Assembly: GCF_019059575.1 (NCBI RefSeq)
Contig: NW_024881711.1
Coordinates: 310,001 to 374,000 of the forward strand
DNA length: 64,000 bases
Direction of reading: 5' to 3'
DNA from: Amphibalanus amphitrite
Taxonomy: Eukaryota > Arthropoda > Thecostraca > Balanomorpha > Balanidae
Position 1 is the stretch's first letter; the number at the start of each line of letters is the position of its first letter. The position numbers were made by a program, and so were the translations under genes. A model generated the notes under the pieces. That model worked only from the letters and a program-made list of their open reading frames with translations. It did no database searches and was not told the DNA's origin. Shown here piece by piece: positions 10,368 through 18,427 of this stretch.

Positions 10368-11985
10368 CTGATAATTCACTATGCAACAAAAAATGAAAGA
10401 TTTTCTGTTCCTGGAAAGCGACTGAATTTTTCTTATTCATTGGGTCCTATCATAACCGAAATGAGCATTAGTTTTGATCTGAAAATGTGTTTCCGGTTTT
10501 CAGGGCCGATTTTCGATTTTTGGCCCCGAAATTCGGTTTTTGGCCCACCGTGTCCGATGTAATTGAGCAATCGATTCACGGTAACTTTCATCGTCTTTCC
10601 TATGCCACGTGCTTTCGAATGATACCTGAAAATGTTAAAATATGGATTTTTTACATTTTTTCCATTTCATTTCAAAATAGAGGAAAAACTAAAAGCCCTA
10701 TCCAAATTAGTGATGTCAATTATGGAAAATCGGAATACCGACACCAAACCAAATACCAACCAAAACCACGGGGAAATACCGAAACCAAACCAACTTTGGG
10801 AGATGAGGGAATTACCAACTTTTTACCGATTTCTTAGCCTCTTATACATTAGTGAGGATCCATGATACCAACAAAATACCAAACACATTACGATTGAAAT
10901 ACCAAATACCAAGTTGGTATCGGTTTGGTATCGGTATACCAAAAAGTTGGTATCCGATTGACATCTCTAATCCAAATTCTGAGCCCAGTTCCTTGAAGAG
11001 CATACAATTTCCGTTCGGAAGGTACTTTTGTAGTGCATTTTATCGAATTCCTGTGGCGTCCAGATTGAGTCACCTAAAAATGGTTTCGTGATGACCATTT
11101 GGCCATTGTGCAATACACAAAGGAAAACGTGCTCAGTATTTCCTCGAACGCCGATTTCCCGAGCCTCCCCATATAGTAACCAAAAAAGTATGTTGGGAAC
11201 TTTTGGAGAACAAAATGAAGGTCAGATTCGGTTTAAGAGCGAAAAGTTGACCCAAACACATATCCTAGGTCATATCACATAGTCTTAACCTTATAACGTA
11301 TGTTAACGCCATAGGATCAACGAGGGGTCAACTGAGGTCATGTTGTTGACCCCTTGTGACCTCGGGTCACACGCAGGAACTTACTTTTGAGCAGTCCTGT
11401 CGCTCAGAATTTTGATCGGTACCTCCATTTGTTAGAATGATTCTTCATGCACTGAACACATATTGTCATGGAAATGGCTGGGGGCCCGTTTTTCAAGTGA
11501 CTCAATCTGGACGCCCCAGTATACCGATAAAATGCACTAAAATAGTACCTTCCGAACAGAAATTGAATGCTCTTCAAGGAACTGGGCTCAGAATTTGGAT
11601 AGGGCCTTTAGTTTTTTTTTCTCTATTTTGAAATGAAATAGGAAAAATGACAATTTTTTTTACAAAATTTAAACATTTTCTTACTTTAACGTAGATTTAT
11701 GACGTTATTTTTACACGCAAGTATGCAAAACCGGATATCATTCGATAGCTTGTGGCATAGGAAAGGCGATGAAAGTTACCGCGAGTCGGTTACTCAATTA
11801 CACCGGACACGGTGGGCCAAAAACCGAATTTCGGGGCTAAAAATCGAAAATCGTCTCTGAAAACCGGAAAAGCATTTTCAGATCAAAACAAATGCCCATT
11901 TCGGTTATAATGAGACCCAATGAGTCCAAAAAAAATCGGTTACTCAGGAACAAATGATTGTTGCATAGTGATATAATAAGGGTGT
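10368..11985. repeat. Fold-back: long imperfect inverted repeat
   Basis: The left arm (about 10368-11080, interrupted by a hAT MITE) is the imperfect reverse complement of the right arm (about 11482-11985). Shared blocks include the ATAACCGAAATG, GATCTGAAAATG, GGCCCACCGTG/CACGGTGGGCC and CATACAATTTC/GAAATTGAATG stretches. The centre (11081-11481) holds scattered AGGTCA half-sites. No coding potential. Confidence 0.7.
10709..10970. mobile_element. hAT-type MITE (262 bp), 8-bp target duplication
   Basis: TCCAAATT is duplicated at 10701-10708 and 10971-10978. The other fold-back arm (about 11590-11605, complement strand) carries the same sequence with a single copy and no insert, which is an internal empty site. 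The ends are AGTGATGTCAAT and ATTGACATCTCTAA. The interior is mostly repeats of an ACCAAATACC/GGTATCGG motif. Confidence 0.8.
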
Positions 11986-12027
11986 CGGTAAGTTCCCGCA
12001 AGAACGTCCTCTTTCTGTTCCTCTTAA

Positions 12028-12704
12028 AGGTAGACTGCCACCTTTTTTCCACAAAACGGTTTTCACTGGAGCTGAGCCACCTATGTCCCAGACTGAAGTC
12101 GGTTTTCCGAAATTCGAACCCGTTTGCGAGAAATCGGAGACCAAAGTTCAGTTTGATGCCATTTTTTTAGTCTAAGAAAACCGACATCTCTACTGTTTAT
12201 CGATAACTTTGAAACATGAATTTTCTTATCTTTTGGTAAATATATGTCAAAACTTTGATTGTTTCGAGATCAGAGAAAAATTTTGAAGTGTCAAAATAAA
12301 AGTTAAACTTATATATTCAGTAGTTCATTTTTTCCAAAAAAGTGTGGGAAATGGGGTTTAACATGGGCCAGACCCATTCCAAATGAGCCATGAATTTTAA
12401 ATGTTTTACGAACTTAAATGCAAAATAAATTAAACATGGCCAATTTCTTATGAAATCATATATTAGTAAATCATAAAATACCTTACTTTTTCAAATAAAA
12501 TGTAATAATCTTATGACCTTGAAGTCTAGTGATGTGTAAACATTGTCGTTAGACATTAACCGATTGATAATTGTATGATAATCGACAACTTTTTTCGCGA
12601 TTCACGTAATGATACTTTGTCAGGTGAATTCTAAAATTTTGTTTTGTCCAGGGAATAAATCATAGGCCGATCTGAGAAAACTTTTTGAAGGTGGCAGTCT
12701 TCCT
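12028..12704. mobile_element. TTAA element with AGGTAGACTGCCACC ends
   Basis: TTAA at 12024-12027 and 12705-12708, with tips AGGTAGACTGCCACCTT and AAGGTGGCAGTCTTCCT. It is AT-rich and non-coding. The tips resemble those of the element at 61019-62094. Confidence 0.75.
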
Positions 12705-13169
12705 TTAATGCCGCTGGAAAAACGCGGCAAGGTCCTAGAGTACCGATACAATAACATCTTTACTTATTTATCTATTCTGAACCATTTTCAGTTTCTATTT
12801 TCGATCAAATCTCAGTTATTTTCAACAAATATAATGTATTATAAAAGTAAGGTATCTCTCCTTTTTTGTACATCGTTTAAAAGTAAGAAATATCGAATTG
12901 CTTCATTTTTTTTCCTATTAAACAATTAAGGATGGTTACCCTTCCCCATACAATGGAACAAAAATGCTTGAAAAGTGTTTGCTAACGTTAAAAAAAACAT
13001 TTATTATTTGGCATAGTGGCAAAGTCACCCCTTTTTCAGTTTAACTTTGCCACGACTCATTTTCCTTAAAAGTTTATATTTTTAAGCAAGATACAAATAC
13101 GATGATAGCAACACCCAAAAAGCTTATCTTCATCCGTGTTTTGAACATAGAGTCATCCCAATAAGTTAA

Positions 13170-13620
13170 AGTGACCATCCCACCTTAACATTAGTTTTGA
13201 GTTGAGATAGCCAAATTGGTGGCCATGGCCTGCAAATACCGGTTTGGGCACTCACAACATCGAAAAATGTTTAATTCGGAGATATTGAATTTCAAACTTG
13301 CAGTGGGCTAATGCATTGAGATGCCCCTTTAGAATTTGTGACGTCAGCGGTGATCTAATGATTTTAAAACCTTATACTAACATTTTTGTGAAGCAGTGGT
13401 GGTATATGCTATTTGCGCGCAACATCTTTCGCAAACGCCGCACTTCCAAAATAAAGTCGCTAGAAACAGCGGAGATCCTAAAAAAGTAAAAGTCTAATAT
13501 CTTGAAAGCCTGTGAATATTTTTCGGTGAAATTTGGTAGATATTCGTTTTTGCTCTTTCTGAACCGAGCGACATCACTTTCATGCCAACTCATTAACTTT
13601 TTGAAGGTGGGAGAGTCCCT
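13170..13620. mobile_element. TTAA element, uninterrupted relative of 1953-8952
   Basis: TTAA at 13166-13169 and 13621-13624, with tips AGTGACCATCCCACCTT and AAGGTGGGAGAGTCCCT. It is the inverted counterpart of the element split by the BEL insertion. A further fragment lies at 32158-32375. Confidence 0.8.
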
Positions 13621-14660
13621 TTAACAAGCTTAAAATACAGGCGTCTTAACCCTCGCCGGCCGAGGGGGGGGGGCGGGTGCCGCCCCCCCCCCCCATAGGG
13701 TTTTTTTTTTCGCGATAGCTCCGAACACGCTGGCGATAGAGAGCTGAAACTTGGCATACATGACCTTTGATCTAAGTCGCATCTTTTGACACCAACCGCA
13801 TTTTTGGGTCAGGTCAGGTCACTGACCTATGACGTCATAAGTGAACCTCTGCACGGTCTTCAGATGTCGCAACTTCACAACGCCCTCACTGCCAGAGGAG
13901 ATGTCACAGGGAAATGAAACTTGCAGGATCTAGTATCCATTATGAGTCTCACAACTTGTATATCTCGGATTTTTCCTAAAGGTCATATGAGGTCAGGTCA
14001 TTTTCGTGACCTCACCATTATAAGTCAATGGGGAAAAATGAAAACTGCTATTCTGGCGCCGGGAACGATCTCCAACTATCTCAAGCACACAGAATCGTGA
14101 TTTGATGCACTCCTTGCAAGGTTAGATGCGTCACTTTTGCAATGTTGACCTTCCGTGACGTCATTTATGACGTCATCAAGGTCATATTAGTTTTTCGTCA
14201 ATAACTCCCGATCAAATTGAGCTAACGAGTCGAGAAAGCCACCAATGGACTCAGGAAGACCTGCCGAATCGAATGATATGCGACATGACCTCTTTCGACC
14301 AACTTCGTGACCTGGGGGTGCTGACCTGACCTTGACCTGAGGTCAACACCCCAAGTTGACCTGACCCGTACAAAAAGTATATCATTCGACGCGCCTGAGC
14401 GAGGCGAACGCGATGCTGCCAAAATCGCGGCTCTGCGGCCGTTTTTTGCGAAGTTATTCACCAAAAACTGAACCGTACCCTGGGGCACTTGACCTGACCT
14501 CAGAGGTCACCGGTTGACCTAGGACCTTAAAATCGGGTACCAATCTCTGCGTCTTGTAACGGCGCACACGTTCGTTTTTTCCGCGACCCGCTAGCTCCAC
14601 CAGGGGCGAAACGGCGAGGGGGGGTCGTACCCGCCCCCCCCCTCGGCCGGCGCGTATGTA

Positions 14661-15636
14661 CAGGGTGTTTCACTAAAAGTGTCAAAAAGTAAAAGGCCCT
14701 AATGCACATAATAACTATGTTTTCTATGGACATTTGCACATCATTCCATCCGCAATTGTTGGACATTTGAATATATAAAAATGATATCACCGTCACTCAA
14801 ACCTATTCCACATATCCGCCGCTTCTTTTGATGCACCGTTTCGGCACGTGTCCGGAGGTGCCTCACAGCCCGTTTTCATCTTCAGCGTCCAGACTGTCGG
14901 CAAAGCCTTGCATTGTGCTCTTCAGCTCCAAAAGTGATGCGACTTTAGTCTTCCTCAGCTCTGCGAGAGCTACTGACCAAAACCAGAAGGCTAGCGGCGA
15001 CAGATCGGGGCCTCGCGCTGGCAAGGGGCGGGCGGTGAGGCAGCTGATTATTCGGCCCGGGAACGGAACTTCTGGTCCAGCCAGTTCTTGGTGGCTACAG
15101 CCGTTACAGTGGTTGTTTCTGATAAATTGGGGGCTTGGCTATTTCTGATGTTGAAATAAGCTTCTTGTTATCTTAAAAGGTCCTAAAAAAGACCCTGACC
15201 TTTTCAACGATTTCCGCCGAGAGGTGGGGCGACCCGCCTTTTTTTTTTACTGGAACCGGCATCAAAGGAACCCTTTTAAACCTCTCAAGAAGCCCTTTGA
15301 AACTTTTATAATCTGGGTCGTAGCGAGGTGAGAGAGTGAAACGTTTCCTGAAAAGTCGGCGTACGGTTTCAATGTTTCTGATAGCACCAAATGTAAGTGT
15401 AATCCACCGCTCCTGTTGCGGTGCAAATAACCTGTTCTTGTTCTGTATAAGGAAAAAACGACTAGTAACTTTGGCCTCCTGCCCTCGCTCCGTATGAGTC
15501 TAAAATATATCGTAAGTGGCCAAAGCATAAATGTCCAAAAATTTGCAACAAAGCCACGTGCGCAACCACGTGCTTTGCGTATTTTATATATCCTTAATAA
15601 GCATTTACTTTTTGACACTTTTAGTGAAACACCCTG
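14661..15636 (-). mobile_element. Decayed Tc1/mariner-like element (976 bp)
   Basis: Near-perfect terminal inverted repeats begin CAGGGTGTTTCACTAAAAG and are flanked by TA (14659-14660, 15637-15638), the target of Tc1/mariner elements. It contains remnants of a transposase on the minus strand. Confidence 0.85.
14863..15125 (-). pseudogene. Mariner-like transposase C-terminal remnant
   Basis: The minus strand reads a fragment with NWLDQKF and, in another frame, GPDLSPLAFWFW followed by an ELRKTKVASLLELK stretch and a stop at 14863-14865. GPDLSPLxFWxW matches the region around the third catalytic acid of mariner-family transposases (usual form SPDLSPLDFFLWG). Frame changes between blocks show that the gene is broken. 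Confidence 0.7.
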
Positions 15637-16775
15637 TAGAAAACCAATAGGTCCGGCGAGGGTTAAGTTGAAAACATGGCAAAGTCACCCCCGTTTACGA
15701 TACCCATATTAACCCGCGCATGACTGGAGTATTTTCCATAACGCGAGTGACTTTGGGGGGGGGGGCTCTCCAGAGCCCCCTCCTATCTCCGAAACTACTG
15801 GGCCGATCGTCAAAATTCAAACGGCGTCTGATAGTCCTGAAAAAAAACTGTCGAACGAAACCCATTTTCATTGACCTCGAGGTCACCGATGACGTCACAG
15901 GTCAGGTCAAAGTAAAAATTATCGACATTTTTGCTAGTTCACAATTTAGGCTCTGACCGCCGGCTGACAAGTCCGACCAGGCTCATTTTTGGTTTACGCA
16001 CTCCTTGATAGATGCCTTAGATACCCTGAGGGTACCGAACTTTTACTTAGAATTTTTAAGGTAAAGGCCAGGTCATCCTAGGTCACGAAAATTGTATATC
16101 ATGTATCGGTCACGTGACGCATGTTTTATGGTCCATTTTACTCGTAGATTTCGGAAATAGTGTCGTCTGTGTTATTTGAGGTCATTTTCAGCTGAATTTA
16201 CCGGAGGTCAGGTCACTTTCAGGTCAGAAAAGGTCAAATTTTGAAAATGAAATTTTTCAACAAAAAAGGTGCCTATCAGATGTAGGTTGAGCTCAGGAAC
16301 ACGATGGTGTTATTTATATTGCTGTACGATGTCAAAAAGGTACTAAAAGTGGATTTGAAAAATATATAAATTGTAAAATTTTGATAATAATGCGAATGCA
16401 TGCCGGCTATTTTTGGCTATTTTTGAAGATATTGGGCTAAAACTTGCTAATGTAGTTCATCAGTGTGTGTTCTATCATATATATTCCAGTTTTTGCGAAA
16501 AGTCAAAAACATTTTGCAAAAATAAAAAAATGTATTTCTTGTAATTGTATAAACATATTCTTCAAAATTTTCAAAATTTCGAAAATTCGAGATGACAGCT
16601 CGATAGCTACGTGTATTTGTAGTCCACTCATGCAAAGAAAATGAATCTAGCTTTAAAACTGAGCTCTTGAGAGCGTTTGCCGTAATTCAATATTTTGCAT
16701 CAAAATCGGCCGATATGACGTCACTCTGACGTCATTTACGGCCAAACTATGTTAGCTAGAAAGCTGAACTTTTAA

Positions 16776-17958
16776 CCCGCGCGGGGCTGGGGGGGTAAAT
16801 TTTACCCCCCCTCGCGAATTTTTGCGATATCTCAAAAACGGCGGCGCGCAGCGCCGCCAAACTTTCAGTACCTTTTCTTACATCAATTTGACACGTTCCC
16901 TGAAAATTTGAGCGAAATCCGTCGGAAATTTTTTGAGAAATTGACGTTTTAGTGACGTCATGTTCGCCATTTTCGCCTCAAAAACGGCAAAAGTTCAAAC
17001 GCCGCTAACATCTTCATTTTTAAAGGAATCAAGACGTAACAAAAAAGGTTATACGTAATTTTACTTTGTCTATCAAATGGCTATCTCGGTTTTTTGAAAA
17101 TTTTGGATTTTGGCCTAATTTTTTTCAAAAAACTGATTTTTTGGGAAAATCTTTATAAAATCCAAAATTTTGAGTCTATCGAAAAAACCGGTATATATGT
17201 CAGAGAAGTGGTCTATGTGCACCTACATACCAAATGTTAGAAGAATCAGTTCAAAAATGTGGGAGTTATTCAAAATTTTATGACGTCACGACACACAAAT
17301 TTTTTGAAAAATGACTCATTTGGAAGTTCTAGACCTCGTACGGAAACAAAAATAGCACCATTCGATTCGCCGTGAAAAACTGCATCAGATAGACACCTTT
17401 TTAGGCCTTAACAACCAACTTCAAAATTTGACCTCACTTGACCTGACCTTGACCTGACCTCGACCTGAAATTCATCCAGAGGTGGTCCATATCACTTATT
17501 GAATGTGCCTATTGAATTCTATGAGTAAAATGACCCATAAAACATGTGTCGCACATGCCCTTTTCTATATTTTGTTTTTTGGTGACCTGACCTGACCTGA
17601 CCTGACCTTGACCTTGACCTCTGAATGATATTGTATGCAACGAATATTGTCTTGGTAGCCTAAGAACACGTTTTGGGCGATCAGTCTCAGTCCATGACTC
17701 CATTCTTCGGCAACTACGGTGCAAGGCCGATAGTGTAGAAACTTGCAATTTGTACCCTTGACCTGACCTTGACCTTGACCTCAAACTTTAAATTAAGTAC
17801 ATGTTTTTAGTAGTTCGTGATGAGAGCTTTCGATTGGCGTTTGAATTTTCCAAATCGGACCATTAGTTCGGGAGATAACAGGGGGGGTAAAATTTACTCC
17901 ACCCCCCCCCCCTCCCCCAGCCCCGCGCGTTCGGCTGGAGACCCCAGCCCCGCGCGGG
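16776..17958. mobile_element. TTAA element, family D (type copy)
   Basis: TTAA at 16772-16775 and 17959-17962, with tips CCCGCGCGGGGCTGGGG and complement. The palindromes at the two ends share a TAAATTTTA-like centre inside G and C runs. It lies inside family C. A near-identical inverted copy lies at 37972-39152 and a more diverged one at 36252-37671. It is 1183 bp and non-coding. It contains three arrays of directly repeated TGACCT. Confidence 0.85.
17428..17621 (-). promoter_or_regulatory. AGGTCA half-site arrays in element D
   Basis: At 17428-17467 and 17583-17621 TGACCT units are repeated with 5-6 bp spacing, which reads as tandem AGGTCA on the minus strand. A third array is at 17757-17786. 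AGGTCA is the core half-site of nuclear hormone receptors, and TCAAGGTCA is the FTZ-F1/ERR-type extended form. The arrangement is visible; regulatory activity is inference. Confidence 0.45.
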
Positions 17959-18315
17959 TTAACACAAGGCGTCAAATTGATGCCGCTGAGGATACCCCAA
18001 GTTTCGTGTTGATCCGTCAAGCGGTTTAGAAGATAATGCTGAAAAACGGGAGGAGGGGCTCTGTAGAGCCCCCCACCCCCCAGTCATGCGCGGGTTAATT
18101 AATGCACTGTGCCGTACTGTCGAAATCGCCTCCACTATTACTGTAATGTGTGCACTGCCGCCTAAATTGGACGTAAAAAGGTGTAGATCGGCTGCCGTTA
18201 GTGAGGCCGGTTCTGTTCAGTCGACGGGGGGAGGGGGAATACGGGACGCAGCGGCTTTCGTTACAGCTCCGCTCCCACCACATAGCCCGTCTGACTTTGT
18301 TCACTCTCACTACAG

Positions 18316-18427
18316 CAACTGCGACAACGTGATTTTACCCGAGCTGCCGGCAAACTTCTCCAAGAGCCGCGAGTTTTGTCCGCTCTGCGAGTGCAAGTTT
18401 GAGAGTCGCAACACCACCACGATCAAG
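18316..18427 (+). CDS. TMEM9: TMEM9 exon: luminal Cys-rich segment
   Basis: Acceptor CACTACAG precedes 18316, and donor AAG|GTGCGG follows 18427. It reads NCDNVILPELP, then FCPLCECKFESRNTTTIK, matching the human NCLHVVEPMP and YCLLCECRYEERSTTTIK blocks. Two N-glycosylation sequons are present (NFS, NTT). One leading base completes a codon with an upstream exon not found. Confidence 0.9.

Larger units (their letters stand above)
13650..15662. mobile_element. TTAA element, family B, with nested mariner copy
   Basis: TTAA at 13646-13649 and 15663-15666, with tips CCCTCGCCGGCCGAGG and CCGGCGAGGG. G/C-run palindromes sit inside each tip (about 13663-13694 and 14616-14642). The interior carries TGACGTCAT sites (13831, 14156, 14167) and TGACCTGACC clusters (14320-14370, 14490-14520). 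A degraded inverted relative lies at about 41690-42480. Confidence 0.75.
9665..15699. mobile_element. 6-kb non-coding element with ATAC flanks, heavily nested
   Basis: The ends CGTAAACGGGGGTGACTTTG and its complement (15680-15699) form terminal inverted repeats of about 25 bp flanked by ATAC on both sides (9661-9664, 15700-15703). The GTGACTTTGCC motif recurs inside (9700, 10075, 13015). Nested inside are a fold-back, a hAT MITE, two TTAA elements and a TTAA element that itself contains a mariner-like copy. About 2.6 kb remains after removing these, with no coding capacity. The superfamily is unknown; a 4-bp duplication would suit Sola-like elements, but that is only a guess. Confidence 0.65.
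15713..18094. mobile_element. TTAA element, family C, with family D nested inside
   Basis: TTAA at 15709-15712 and 18095-18098. The tips CCCGCGCATGACTGG and CCAGTCATGCGCGGG are matched inverted repeats. The palindromes near the two ends share a GCTCT...AGAGC centre. The interior has a TGACCTCGAGGTCA palindrome (15871) and TGACGTCA sites. Its reverse complement is found at 29895-32157. Confidence 0.8.

Noticed and set aside
1-18315. TMEM9 N-terminal exons (signal peptide and first Cys cluster)
   Set aside because: No segment with the expected Cys pattern and splice sites was recognised.
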